Below, piece after piece: positions 26,367 to 35,942 of a stretch of DNA of 64,000 nucleotides (position 1 is its first letter; each line of letters opens with the position of its first letter). Source of the stretch: Paenibacillus ihbetae (GTDB taxonomy: Bacteria; Bacillota; Bacilli; Paenibacillales; Paenibacillaceae); NCBI RefSeq assembly GCF_002741055.1, contig NZ_CP016809.1:5744501-5808500 (forward strand), written 5' to 3'. The notes under the pieces were generated by a model. The model was not told the origin of the DNA and searched no databases. It saw only the letters and a list, made by a program, of their open reading frames with translations. A program made the translations under genes and the position numbers.

Positions 26367-27026
26367 CTATTCCTTGACGACAAGGCCGAAGATTCGGGTA
26401 AACAGAATAGCCTGCGCCGGGGAGATGATACAGCCCTGCAGGTCCTCCAGCGTAACGCCTAAATTATGGAAATCGGTCCGGCTCAGATCGATACCGGCAA
26501 GCTTCGTCCCGGAGAACTGTGCCTTATCGATTTGGCATTCGGCAAATTCCACCTTTGACAGCTCCGAATGATAAAAATCCGATTGGATCAGCGTCGTCGA
26601 CTGAAAGGATACGGCCTTCATATTGGCAAACCGAAAGGTGGCATAATCGCCTGCGCACTGCTCGAACCGGACGTTTCGAAGGGTGGCCGCAGCCAGATCG
26701 ATGCCTACCAGCTTACAATGACGGAACTCCACGCGATGAAGGATGGCCTCGCTGAAATCGACGTTGGATAGATCGCATTGCCGAAATACAATATCGGTGA
26801 GCTCGGCGTGCCGAAGCGAAACCCGTTCGAAGGCCACACTATCAAACGTCATTTGATCGAACAGCACTTTGTTTGCCGTGATCTCGGAGAGCGTCTCGTC
26901 TTTGCAGGTGAACTGCAGGAATGATGCTTCGTCATCGATCCCTTCATCGGATAGACAGATTGGCTCAAGCTGCTTCGGGAGTTTGGGTTTGAGGATCTTT
27001 AAGGGGGTTGCTTCCGTATTGGACAT
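26367..27026 (-). CDS. Pentapeptide repeat protein
   Basis: The 219-residue protein has about 25 consecutive pentapeptide repeats A(D/N)LxX from about residue 50 to 190, for example DLSNVDFSEAILHRVEFRHC and FANMKAVSFQSTTLIQSDFY, ending AGIDLSRTDFHNLGV. This forms a right-handed beta helix; a C-terminal LEDLQGCIISPAQAILF segment caps it, as in the McbG/Qnr-like group. Some relatives protect DNA gyrase, others have no known role. GGAGG lies 6 to 10 bases before the ATG. It is monocistronic. Confidence 0.88.
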   Translation of the reverse strand: MSNTEATPLKILKPKLPKQLEPICLSDEGIDDEASFLQFTCKDETLSEITANKVLFDQMTFDSVAFERVSLRHAELTDIVFRQCDLSNVDFSEAILHRVEFRHCKLVGIDLAAATLRNVRFEQCAGDYATFRFANMKAVSFQSTTLIQSDFYHSELSKVEFAECQIDKAQFSGTKLAGIDLSRTDFHNLGVTLEDLQGCIISPAQAILFTRIFGLVVKE

Positions 27027-27160
27027 GGCAATTCCTCCGAAAAAAAGGTATTAGGTGCCAAAGATTCATTCCATCCATTTGACGATTTCTATAAAAATCT
27101 CGATCTATGAATGCGAGGATAGTTGAATTCCTCTGGCACATGCAGTATACCATGTCCTTC

Positions 27161-29011
27161 TTATGTTGTCCGGTCCCGGTCCAGAGTGTTGATCGCTGCA
27201 TCGAGGATTCCGTCAGACTGATCCGGAGACCAGGCGAGCAAGCTCGCCCGGCCGGAGCCGCCGAAATCCAGAGCCAGCAGGACGGCTTCCTTCCCCGGAA
27301 GCCATGGCCCGAACGGCCGAGCCTCCGGTCCGAATGTTGTTCCGCTGCTGTACAGAACGTACCAAAATCCCTGGGACCGATCGATGAGCAGAAGGTCATC
27401 ATATCCGTCCCCGTCCACATCCGTAACACGAAACGACGTAATGCCGCGGAGAAGGGGGGCATCCGTTCCATACCAATTTCCCTCAACAATGAAGCGGCCG
27501 CCTTGGTTAACCCAAACCTCGCAGATTCCGCTGGATGGATGCCACAGGACGAGGTCATCCAGCCCGTCGCCGTTTACATCGCCGATGTCTAGTGCCGGGG
27601 TTGGATCGGGATCATATTGGATCCGCTCCGTTTGAAGCAAAGGCTGTCTAAAACCGTGCAGGTCCGAAAAGGCAAGAGCGACTAGGCCTGAAGCCCGGTT
27701 CCATAACAGCAAATCGTCCCTTCCATCTCCGTCAAAGTCGCCGACGTATGCATCCCAATCCGCATAATCCGGCGCACATAGCCACACACCAGATGGACGT
27801 ATGCCGCCTTCAGCCGTGCCGAGTGCTATATGGCACTGCCCGAGCTGAGGATACCACAGGGCGATATCATCGATGCCGTCACCATTGACATCCCCGACCA
27901 TCTCTTGGCCGCCGGCATTTTCGGGCCAGCCAGCCAGAATGGGCCGCATGCTGCAGAGGCCATTATCGATTTTAATCAAGCTGTTGGCGGTTAGCGAAGC
28001 ACGGTACCAAGTGGCGGAATCAAGCTTGCGGATAAGCAATGCCGCTTCTTGGCGGGTCTCTTGTGAGCCGGGACGGCCTGCCATCGCATGGATCCGGTCG
28101 CCGTTACTCCAAGGAAGACTCCTCTCCCTGAAGTCCGGGATAAAGGGCATGAAGGAGGTAACATGGACAAATGTGCGGCCAGTGCTCTTGATCGCGCTTA
28201 TGATTCTTTTTAATGGGGAGGACGGACCATATTGAGCGGTGCCGTCTGCTTGAGGTTCTATATAAGGAAACTCTAGATAGGGATGGTAAAAGAATGAAGC
28301 CAGCTCGGTTAGCGGAAGCTCCTGCACCGTTTGCCGGATCCGCCGGACATCCCCCTCGATGTTGTCACCCGCCACATAGTAGAGCGGGGTGGGCACGTAA
28401 TAAGTCCCGTTACTCAAGCTATGCTCTGTTGGACTGAAAAGGGCTGCATTGTTCAGGTTCGGTGCATCGGGCGAGGTTTCGTACATTAATCCGCAGCAGC
28501 TTTCAAGAATTCGCCGCTGAACCGGGGAAGCCGTATAATGCGGCGTTTCGAACCAGACGGCGGTAAGCCCGGCCTGCTCCATCATTTTCCGGGCAAGGCT
28601 CAGACGCCGGTAAGCATAGGATCGGGTCAGTTCACGGCGTGAGCTGGCGGCCAACGGGGCATCGTCCGGAGGGCAGTCGTGCAAGCAGCCGTCATAGGCG
28701 AATTCGAACCCGTCCCCGGTGGTGGCATTCGCATATTGGTGGGTATAACCATGTACTCCGAGTGATGCGCCAAGGCGCACCATTTTATGAAGGAGACGGA
28801 GGAAACGGACGGATACGGGGTCGTCAAGATCGGTCAACGACCTGTCGATCCCTCGGGCCGGGTCAATATAGCGAGGGATGACGGCAAGATGGAACGGTAT
28901 GGATTGGGTGTGAAGCTCGTTTGCGATCACGAGCAGCTTGGCTTGCTGTTCTTCCGTTTCATACCATCCGCCGGGGCTGATGTCCTCAAGCCGGATCAGT
29001 GCTTTTGCCAT
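27161..29011 (-). CDS. DUF2334 deacetylase-like protein with FG-GAP repeats
   Basis: The 616-residue protein begins MAKALIRLEDISPGGWYETE, the N-terminus of DUF2334 proteins, a branch of the polysaccharide deacetylase barrel. Motifs include FHLAVIPRYIDP, a metal-type GVHGYTHQYAN (H-x-x-T-H) and WFETPHYTAS. After about residue 360 come four Ca-binding-type FG-GAP/VCBS repeats: DVNGDGIDD, DFDGDGRDD, DVNGDGLDD and DVDGDGYDD. No signal peptide is seen, which is odd for a carbohydrate-wall protein. The first 27 codons are duplicated at 39048-39129. Confidence 0.85.
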   Translation of the reverse strand: MAKALIRLEDISPGGWYETEEQQAKLLVIANELHTQSIPFHLAVIPRYIDPARGIDRSLTDLDDPVSVRFLRLLHKMVRLGASLGVHGYTHQYANATTGDGFEFAYDGCLHDCPPDDAPLAASSRRELTRSYAYRRLSLARKMMEQAGLTAVWFETPHYTASPVQRRILESCCGLMYETSPDAPNLNNAALFSPTEHSLSNGTYYVPTPLYYVAGDNIEGDVRRIRQTVQELPLTELASFFYHPYLEFPYIEPQADGTAQYGPSSPLKRIISAIKSTGRTFVHVTSFMPFIPDFRERSLPWSNGDRIHAMAGRPGSQETRQEAALLIRKLDSATWYRASLTANSLIKIDNGLCSMRPILAGWPENAGGQEMVGDVNGDGIDDIALWYPQLGQCHIALGTAEGGIRPSGVWLCAPDYADWDAYVGDFDGDGRDDLLLWNRASGLVALAFSDLHGFRQPLLQTERIQYDPDPTPALDIGDVNGDGLDDLVLWHPSSGICEVWVNQGGRFIVEGNWYGTDAPLLRGITSFRVTDVDGDGYDDLLLIDRSQGFWYVLYSSGTTFGPEARPFGPWLPGKEAVLLALDFGGSGRASLLAWSPDQSDGILDAAINTLDRDRTT

Positions 29012-29013
29012 GG
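28932..29013. repeat. 82-bp direct repeat, copy A (5' end of the DUF2334 gene)
   Basis: These 82 bases are identical to 39048-39129. They cover the first codons of the DUF2334 gene. Beyond the start codon the two copies stay recognisably alike but diverged: both keep ATATATGTATGCAGCAC and later AGGAGAATTGA. Confidence 0.9.
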
Positions 29014-29591
29014 CTTGAACTCCTTATTCAAGATAAGTTTTACTAAAATATATGTATGCAGCACCCATGGGCGGGCGCTACGACTGTCCAGCGTAAATTA
29101 GCCCTGCTGAAAACACCAGGAGAATTGAGGATATGAGCTGCATCCAGCTCAGTGGCTTTTCTTATGCCAGCTTTCAAGCAGATGGAGCGGCGAGAACAGA
29201 GCGAACCGTTCTTTCCCGTCCTAGTTCTGGCTGTTAAATTTCAACTGTGTACCATTCTCATCTTCCTCATCATGACATCTTCGCGTTTTACCTTCGTCGG
29301 TTAACGACTGTTCCTTCCCCCAATCCCGACGAGTATTCCTGTTATAATTGCAGATCGTGACGGTCATGCGAAAATATGAGCTATTATCTGTTAACAAAGG
29401 AGCGCCATTATCGGGAATGGCGGACAACAGATCCCGTATTTTCCACGGGCACAAAGGAGGTCCTACAGGAAAATTCGGAGAAATAGAACTTGACGGACAA
29501 ATGAGAACTAGGCAAATGGAAAAGGGGTACTTATGATAGGACATATCAGTCATAAGAGAACTCCTATAGAGGAAGGGGACAGGGGGATACT
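29014..29591. other. Long intergenic region with regulator sites and hairpins
   Basis: No gene is seen. It holds the diverged upstream region of the DUF2334 gene, a hairpin GAGCTG-CATC-CAGCTC near 29135-29150 followed by a T-rich run, a second hairpin CGCCATT/AATGGCG at 29403-29422, and one copy of the 16-base element AATGAGAACTAGGCAA at 29500-29515, about 75 bases before the regulator gene. Confidence 0.6.
29500..29515 (+). promoter_or_regulatory. Repeated element AATGAGAACTAGGCAA, copy 1
   Basis: Identical to 31906-31921, which lies before the permease genes. Its position before the regulator gene and before its target operon suggests a binding site for that AraC-type regulator. Confidence 0.5.
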
Positions 29592-31817
29592 ATGTTCAGA
29601 TCGACATCCTGGCGCATATTTGTGATAAGCGGCATCTTTTTTGCAATTACCATCATACCGCTCTCGTTGTTGCTGGCTAACCGATTTTCTCATTTCGCTT
29701 ATTCCCAGATGGGGACGTTTAATCAGGACCGCATCAACGAAATGGCGGAGCGGGTCGAGTACATTCTAGACAAGCTGAAATGGTATAGTCTGACCATGTA
29801 CGAAGACCGTACCGTGCAAAACTGGATGTATGCTACCGCCGACAATCTGCTGCAAAATGCCAGCGCGATGGGGGTGTTGACGAAATATCTATCTAATGAA
29901 CCTTATATTGAAACCGCTTACTTATTTAGCTTCCGTAAACATGAGGTGATCGACTCCAAAGTCGGATTGCTTTCGTTCGAGGAATTTGCCGATCAGCCGA
30001 TGCTGAAGCGGATTAAGCGTACGCCAGGGACCTTCCTTCGTTATTTTGATCATCAGATAGGAAACGACACGTATTTGGCGCTTCAGCTTCCTTCGGCTCC
30101 TGTGCAGAAAAACCGAGACGGGTATCTTGTCGTCCTGTTTGACAAGAAAGAGCTGCAGAAGCATTTGATTTCAGGCGACGGAAGGGCGGATACACTGCTT
30201 TCGATCGTGGATGATCGAGGAAGGTTGATTCTGGGGGAACGGGATGAGCATCTCGAGGAGACCATGGATAGCATCCAGCCGGGACGGAAGGGGGGTTCAT
30301 TTGAGCTGAGCCGTACGGGAGGGAAAGCATTCGTCAATTATTCGCGGATGGAATCGCCGGAGTGGACCATTATATCTGTCACTGAAATGAAGCAATTCCG
30401 CGAAAAGGCCGGGGCGTTCAAAACAGTCATCATCGCTTGCTCGCTCTTACTGCTCGCGGCGCTGCTTCTGGCCGCCTATTGGAATTCGCGCCGTTTCGTC
30501 GGGCCATTTCGCCGTTTGGCGGATCAACTGCAGCGGAAGCTTGGCGTGAAGGGGGAGAACGATTACGGTGTCATTGAGCAGGGCGTCGTTATGCTTCGCG
30601 ATCATTATCCGCTGATCAAGACCGAATATTTGCGGCAATGGCTGCTGCAGGGCAGGCTGAGCGATGGCGCCAGAGCGGCGGTTGCGCGCGAATCGTGCCT
30701 GCTTGACTATGAGTGGCTTCGGTTGGCTGTGATCAAGATTGATTCCTATTACGAAATATCCGAGCAGTACGATTTTGTCTCTCGCAAGCTGCTCAAGTAT
30801 GCAATCGGTAATATCGCAGAGGAGCTGCTCGGCACAGCTGAACGGCCGATCGAGGTGGTCGATTTTGGGACCGACCATCTGGTCGTTCTGGTTGGCACGG
30901 CCAGTTCCCTCCCTGATCCCGAGTTGACCCAAGAGCTCAAGGAGCTTAGCCGTCAAGTCAGCCGTTACGTCAAGCTGGACGTGACGATCGCCGAAAGCGA
31001 AGCGCGGCGCGTACATGACGATTTACGCAAAGTATACGACGATATGAACGAACTGACATTATTCAAGTTTGTCAGCGGTGATGACAAAATCTACGTCGAA
31101 CAAGACTTTGAACGGTATGCCGATTTACAGTCGCCGATCGACTCCGCCGTGCATGAAAGCTTGATCCAGACGATTCGCAGCGGCAAAGAGGAGAAGGTGC
31201 TGGCCATGCTGGACGAGGTGTTCACGCGCCTTAAGACGATGAAATATACCGAGTGTCAATTCCAACTGAAGCTGCTTCTGTTTGCGATCGTCAAATCGTT
31301 CAGCAAAGTGATGTCTATCCAGAGTGTTGAAGGGATTGAGCGCCACTTGAGGCAGTTCGCCACGCTTACTGATGTTCATGGATGGTTGAAGGAAGAAATC
31401 GGGCGGATTATCCGGCAGCTTAGCGATCAAAAGGGATTCAATCGCAAGGAAAAGCTGGTGAGGGAAATCATCGAGTACGTCCGCTACCATACCCATGACC
31501 CGATGCTGTCGGTAGACGATATCGCTGACCATATCGCTTTGTCGGCCAAATACGTCCGGCAGCTGTTTCACGAACATCATGGCATGCCTCTATCGAATTT
31601 CATCTTGAACGAGCGGCTCGGGAAGGTCAAGGAACTGTTGGAGCAGACCAGCATGCAGGTCACCGAAATTGCAGAGCAGTCTGGTTTTCAGACGAAAAGC
31701 CACTTTTTCACTGCATTCAAAAAAGCGACCGGTATGACGCCAAGCCAATACCGCGATAGCAAGGCGAGCGAGCGGATGGAGCGGACGCGGCAGATAGCAG
31801 GGAACTCTGCGAATTAG
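29592..31817 (+). CDS. Membrane-bound AraC family regulator with extracellular sensor
   Basis: The 741-residue protein has one membrane helix at about 8-30, an extracellular Cache-type sensor region to about 270, a second helix (VIIACSLLLLAALLLAAYW, about 277-296), a cytoplasmic linker without a HAMP-kinase, and a C-terminal AraC DNA-binding domain at about 620-730 (MLSVDDIADHIALSAKYVRQ and VTEIAEQSGFQTKSHFFTAF, then GMTPSQYRDS). One-component regulators of this type are common in Paenibacillus next to sugar ABC importers. GGAAGGGGACAGGGGG precedes the ATG. It likely senses an extracellular glycan fragment and controls the importer and DUF4855 genes that follow. Confidence 0.93.
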   Translation: MFRSTSWRIFVISGIFFAITIIPLSLLLANRFSHFAYSQMGTFNQDRINEMAERVEYILDKLKWYSLTMYEDRTVQNWMYATADNLLQNASAMGVLTKYLSNEPYIETAYLFSFRKHEVIDSKVGLLSFEEFADQPMLKRIKRTPGTFLRYFDHQIGNDTYLALQLPSAPVQKNRDGYLVVLFDKKELQKHLISGDGRADTLLSIVDDRGRLILGERDEHLEETMDSIQPGRKGGSFELSRTGGKAFVNYSRMESPEWTIISVTEMKQFREKAGAFKTVIIACSLLLLAALLLAAYWNSRRFVGPFRRLADQLQRKLGVKGENDYGVIEQGVVMLRDHYPLIKTEYLRQWLLQGRLSDGARAAVARESCLLDYEWLRLAVIKIDSYYEISEQYDFVSRKLLKYAIGNIAEELLGTAERPIEVVDFGTDHLVVLVGTASSLPDPELTQELKELSRQVSRYVKLDVTIAESEARRVHDDLRKVYDDMNELTLFKFVSGDDKIYVEQDFERYADLQSPIDSAVHESLIQTIRSGKEEKVLAMLDEVFTRLKTMKYTECQFQLKLLLFAIVKSFSKVMSIQSVEGIERHLRQFATLTDVHGWLKEEIGRIIRQLSDQKGFNRKEKLVREIIEYVRYHTHDPMLSVDDIADHIALSAKYVRQLFHEHHGMPLSNFILNERLGKVKELLEQTSMQVTEIAEQSGFQTKSHFFTAFKKATGMTPSQYRDSKASERMERTRQIAGNSAN

Positions 31818-31831
31818 AAAGGTCAACGGGC

Positions 31832-31921
31832 GATTGAGAACTGGCCAGACCAATAACAACCGGTCGAACGCTTGCGAATCTGCCGCGTGAGAACCAGATC
31901 CGGCCAATGAGAACTAGGCAA
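31832..31921 (+). promoter_or_regulatory. Three TGAGAAC elements before the importer genes
   Basis: TGAGAAC begins at 31835 (in ATTGAGAACTGGCCA), 31888 (in CGTGAGAACCAG) and 31908 (in AATGAGAACTAGGCAA). The spacings of 53 and 20 bases are near whole helical turns, so the three sites face the same side. They probably bind the regulator encoded just upstream. Confidence 0.5.
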
Positions 31922-31991
31922 GCAGCAGCCGTGAATGCTACGATGGCTCCGTTCGAATCCTGCAAGCCGCACAAGAAAGGAGGGACGTTCT

Positions 31992-32927
31992 TTGGAGCGA
32001 CGTAGAAGGTTCGGCGGGTCGTTTGTGCACGAGCTGTCGCGGAACCGGTATTTGTACTTGCTGGCGCTGCCCGGCATTGCGTTTCTGGTCGTATTTGCGT
32101 ATATGCCCATGGCTGGGCATCTGCTCGCCTTCCAGGATTACCGGCTATCCGATGGAATATGGGGGAGCGAATGGGTCGGATTTAAGAACTTTGAGTTTTT
32201 CTTCAATGGGAAAGACTGGCTGCGGGTGACGCTGAATACCGTTTTCCTGAATGCACTGTTTCTCGTAACCGGTCTCGGCAGCGCGGTCGTGCTGGCTATC
32301 TTTCTGAATGAAATCCGTAACAGGCTGTTCAAGCGAATCACGCAATCGTTTATTTTTTTACCGTATTTCATTTCTTGGCTTGTCGTCAGCATGATGACGT
32401 TGACGCTATTCAGCACATCCGAGGGGCTCATTAACCGCGCGCTTGCCGCCCTTGGCTACGAAGGAGTGGACTGGTATTTGATGCCTAGCGTATGGCCGTA
32501 TATCTTAACCGTCATTAGCGCCTGGAAGATTGCCGGCTATAATTCCATTATTTTTTTGGCCGTCATTACGGGCATCTCCTCAGAATATTACGAGAGCGCC
32601 CGAATAGAAGGCGCCAGCCGGATGCAGCAGATGCTCTACATAACGCTGCCGTTGATGCGGCCGACCGTGATGATATTGGCGCTGCTTGGCATTGGCCGTA
32701 TTTTCTACGGTGATTTCGGCATGATTTACGCGATCATCGGAGATAACGGCATACTCTTTCCAACGACAGATGTCATCGATACGTATGCGTTTCGTGCGCT
32801 GAGGCAGCTGGGGAATTTCAGCATGTCCGCTGCCGTTGTCGTGTACCAGTCCTGCATGGGGCTTGTCACGATTCTGATCTTCAATGCGATCGCGCGCAAG
32901 GTGGACGCGGATTCAAGACTATTCTAA
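31992..32927 (+). CDS. ABC transporter permease, LplB-like
   Basis: About 311 residues from a TTG at 31992, which follows AAAGGAGGG by 7-8 bases; the upstream ATG frame (31935) lacks such a site. Six membrane helices are seen, with FAYMPMAGHLLAFQDYRL after helix 1 and the EAA loop YYESARIEGASRMQQMLYIT, then LPLMRPTVMILALLGIG. It is the first permease of an oligosaccharide importer (CUT1 type; relatives are annotated LplB). The ATPase is not encoded here; a shared MsmX-like ATPase elsewhere is expected. Confidence 0.9.
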   Translation: MERRRRFGGSFVHELSRNRYLYLLALPGIAFLVVFAYMPMAGHLLAFQDYRLSDGIWGSEWVGFKNFEFFFNGKDWLRVTLNTVFLNALFLVTGLGSAVVLAIFLNEIRNRLFKRITQSFIFLPYFISWLVVSMMTLTLFSTSEGLINRALAALGYEGVDWYLMPSVWPYILTVISAWKIAGYNSIIFLAVITGISSEYYESARIEGASRMQQMLYITLPLMRPTVMILALLGIGRIFYGDFGMIYAIIGDNGILFPTTDVIDTYAFRALRQLGNFSMSAAVVVYQSCMGLVTILIFNAIARKVDADSRLF

Positions 32928-32980
32928 AAGGAAGGTTGGGCGAGTTGGCATGAGGCCGGATTCGGGCTTTTCGATCGCTG

Positions 32981-33038
32981 TTGTTCCCGAATCGTTATGA
33001 TCGTATAAGCTCGTTAAGCGGATACGATTAGGGAACAA
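32981..33038 (+). repeat. Hairpin between the two permease genes
   Basis: TTGTTCCCGAATCGT and ACGATTAGGGAACAA pair over 14 of 15 bases. No T run follows, so it may be a processing or stabilising stem in the operon message. Confidence 0.55.
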
Positions 33039-33112
33039 AGGCGACCACTTGCGTTTCTCCAGCTCCGAACCGGCCCTTTGCTTCAGTCCCAACCAGTTAA
33101 GGTGTGATCGAA

Positions 33113-33979
33113 GTGAGAGAACGGTTGTTTCTTGTTTTGATGTACGCGGTGCTGGGCGCTTTTGCGCTGTTTTGCTTCATTCCGTTCTGGATTGTGTTCA
33201 TCAACTCGTTCGCCGATGAATCGCTTCTGCAGACGGCGGGGTACCAGTTGCTGCCGAGCAAATTCAGCCTCCATGCGTACAAATTTTTGCTTTCCGGCAA
33301 GCAGGTGTTTCTAAGCTACGGCATTACGATTATCGTGACGATCGCCGGCACGGCGCTGGGCGTACTCTTGACAGCTGCCTATGCGTACACGCTAAGCCAC
33401 CGGAAAGTGAAGTACCGCCATATTTTATCGTTTTTAACCTTTCTGACGATGTTATTCGGCGCAGGACTTGTCGGCTTTTACATGCTGATCGCCAACTGGC
33501 TGCATCTGAAAGACTCGGTTTGGGCGCTCATTTTGCCCTATCTGCTTAATCCGTTCTATGCCTTCATTCTTGTCTCTTACTACCGGACGCTGCCGTATGA
33601 ATTGAATGAAGCTGCGACTGTGGACGGCGCCAATGATCTCTATATTTTCTTTCGCATCATCTGGCCGATTGCGCTGCCTGTTATTGCCACGGTGAGCCTG
33701 TTTTACGCGCTGCAATATTGGAACGACTGGTACTTGTCATTGCTGTTTATCGACAATCACAAAATGCTGCCGCTGCAGATGATGATCCGCCAGCTTATGT
33801 CCAATTTGAATGTTATGGCTTACGTGAGCGGGAGTCAGACGCAGTACAACGTCGTCGTGCCGACCTATGGCATGCAGCTGGCGATCGTCTGCGTTACCAT
33901 CGGCCCGATCGTGTTCGTCTATCCTTTCATCCAGCGCTTCTTTATTAAAGGTTTGACGCTTGGTTCGGTAAAAGGGTAG
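33113..33979 (+). CDS. Carbohydrate ABC transporter permease, YtcP/AraQ-like
   Basis: About 288 residues with six helices; FCFIPFWIVFINSFADESLL follows helix 1, and the EAA loop is ELNEAATVDGANDLYIFFRI, then IWPIALPVIATVSLFYALQYWN. The C-terminus PFIQRFFIKGLTLGSVKG is typical of the second CUT1 permease. GTG 33113 has AAGG 9 bases upstream; GTG 33104 is 2 bases from it. It pairs with the previous permease and the lipoprotein that follows. Confidence 0.92.
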   Translation: MRERLFLVLMYAVLGAFALFCFIPFWIVFINSFADESLLQTAGYQLLPSKFSLHAYKFLLSGKQVFLSYGITIIVTIAGTALGVLLTAAYAYTLSHRKVKYRHILSFLTFLTMLFGAGLVGFYMLIANWLHLKDSVWALILPYLLNPFYAFILVSYYRTLPYELNEAATVDGANDLYIFFRIIWPIALPVIATVSLFYALQYWNDWYLSLLFIDNHKMLPLQMMIRQLMSNLNVMAYVSGSQTQYNVVVPTYGMQLAIVCVTIGPIVFVYPFIQRFFIKGLTLGSVKG

Positions 33980-34085
33980 AGCGGCAAACGTGAAGGCGTT
34001 TGGCCGGTTCGAGCTTTCAATCGCTGCAGTTTATGAACCGGCTCATCTGCCTATTTTCTCTATTATTGATTCAGGGGGAATGACT

Positions 34086-35630
34086 ATGAAAAAGCTATTG
34101 CCCATCGTGCTCGTGTTGTTGATCGCGCTCATCGCGATTGCAGGTTGTTCGGGCAAGAACGAAGGGGAAGGGAAGACGCCCGGACCGTCGGGTCAAACCG
34201 GAGACAGCGCCAGCGGTGACGCCAAACTTGAAGAGGTGACGCTGAAAATCATGATTCCCGGCGATCGGCCGTCGGATATGGATTTGGTCATCGCCGAAGC
34301 AGAGAAGCGAATGAAGGATACGATCAACGTCAAACTCGACGTCGTCTTCGTACCCTGGTCCGATCTGGCGCAAAAGACACAGGTGACGCTTGCTTCCGGC
34401 GAAAACATCGATCTCATCTTCGATGCGCCATGGCTGCATATCAACCAAATGATCGCTAACGGATTCTATGAGCCACTGGACGACCTGTTGGCCCAGTACG
34501 GCCAAACGGTGCTCGAGAAACGGCCGAAGCAAATGTGGGATTACAACAAGTACGGCGGCAAAATTATGGCCGTTCCGCTCGGCGTCAGCTACATGTCCGG
34601 CAATTCCTACATGGTGCGCAAAGATATTCGCGAGAAGCTCGGCGTACCGCCGATTAAAACCTATGAAGATTTGATCGCTTTCGCCTACAAGGTGAAAGAG
34701 CAGGAGAAAGGCATCATCCCGATGACCGCAGGCTCCGGCACTTATACATTTGTCGCTCACCATGCGCTGAACGATTACGAAACCCATGTCAGACCGACCC
34801 ACGCCCTGGGCAACAGCCTGATGCTCTATTACAAGAACAATGACGGCAAAGTTTACAATTTGCTGGAGGATCGGGAGCCGATCGAAACTTGGCTGGCGAA
34901 CACGCACAAATGGTTTAAAGACGGACTGATCTTCAAGGACATTTTGACGACAAAAGATTTTCATCAGCCGATCTCGGCAGGCAAAGTGGCAATCGTCACG
35001 AACGGCGCGTTCGGCATCGGCGATTCCCTCAAGAACACGTTAAAGAACAATGTGCCGGACAGCGAGCTGGAGACGGTCACCTTCTTTAATCCGGAGAAGG
35101 GCGCGAACATCACCGACTTCAAACAGTGGAACTTTCTGGCCGTTCCGAAGGTAAGCAAGAATAAGGAGCGGGCGATTATGTTCCTGAACTGGGCGAATGA
35201 GAAGGAGAACTACGACCTGCTTTCTTACGGAATCGAAGGGAAGCATTGGGAAGCGGTAGGCGACGACAAAATGAAAACCCTGGATACAGCTGGCTACTCT
35301 GCATTCGGCTACGTTTGGCTGTGGAATCCCGTCGATGAGCGCAGTGATGTGAAGGGCGAGAATGAGGAGTTGAACGCTGTGCTTAAGGATGCCGACATGT
35401 TCACGACCGATATTTTGGCCGGCTTCGAATTTGACAGTACCCCGGTGCAAAACGAGGTCAGCCAGTACAATACAGTCGATGGGCAATACTACACGGCGCT
35501 GTTCAACGGGGTTATCGATCCGGATGAGACATTGAAGAAATTTGAAGCGGAAGCCGGCCCTGCCCTCAAAAAAATTCAGCAGGAACTGCAAAAGCAGATT
35601 GATGAGTTCCTGGCGGCAAAGGCGAAGTAG
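34086..35630 (+). CDS. Extracellular solute-binding lipoprotein (sugar ABC importer)
   Basis: The 514-residue lipoprotein has lipobox AIAGC (Cys about 21) and a Gly/Ser/Asp linker, then a large two-lobe binding protein of the LipO/YtcQ type: LKIMIPGDRPSDMDLVIAEA, GENIDLIFDAPWLHINQM, AVPLGVSYMSGNSYMVRKDI and WNFLAVPKVSKNKERAIMFL. ATG 34086 is chosen since TCAGGGGGA precedes it and the lipobox then sits at the normal distance; the upstream frame is non-hydrophobic. It delivers an oligosaccharide to the two permeases before it. Confidence 0.93.
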   Translation: MKKLLPIVLVLLIALIAIAGCSGKNEGEGKTPGPSGQTGDSASGDAKLEEVTLKIMIPGDRPSDMDLVIAEAEKRMKDTINVKLDVVFVPWSDLAQKTQVTLASGENIDLIFDAPWLHINQMIANGFYEPLDDLLAQYGQTVLEKRPKQMWDYNKYGGKIMAVPLGVSYMSGNSYMVRKDIREKLGVPPIKTYEDLIAFAYKVKEQEKGIIPMTAGSGTYTFVAHHALNDYETHVRPTHALGNSLMLYYKNNDGKVYNLLEDREPIETWLANTHKWFKDGLIFKDILTTKDFHQPISAGKVAIVTNGAFGIGDSLKNTLKNNVPDSELETVTFFNPEKGANITDFKQWNFLAVPKVSKNKERAIMFLNWANEKENYDLLSYGIEGKHWEAVGDDKMKTLDTAGYSAFGYVWLWNPVDERSDVKGENEELNAVLKDADMFTTDILAGFEFDSTPVQNEVSQYNTVDGQYYTALFNGVIDPDETLKKFEAEAGPALKKIQQELQKQIDEFLAAKAK

Positions 35631-35942
35631 AACAGAATCACCTGAGCACGGATAAACCGAAGTTTGCTTATCCATGCCTAAGAATCGCCCGAAGTGCGGA
35701 GTGTTTGGCAGCGCTGCACTACTGCTGTTGCCCACTGGAAACTCCGCGCCGCTGGCGGTACTGGACGCGGCGGTGACGGCTTCCTCTTTCGGAGGAAGCC
35801 GATCTTATACGCTTTGCTGCTTACTTATACCAGATTTCGCGAAAGGGGGGATCAAAATTTAGCGTTCAACCGGAACAGAAATAAGGGTTTAAAGGTTCTT
35901 GATATTTCTGTACTCGAGAATAAAGAAAAGGAGCTGGCCTTG

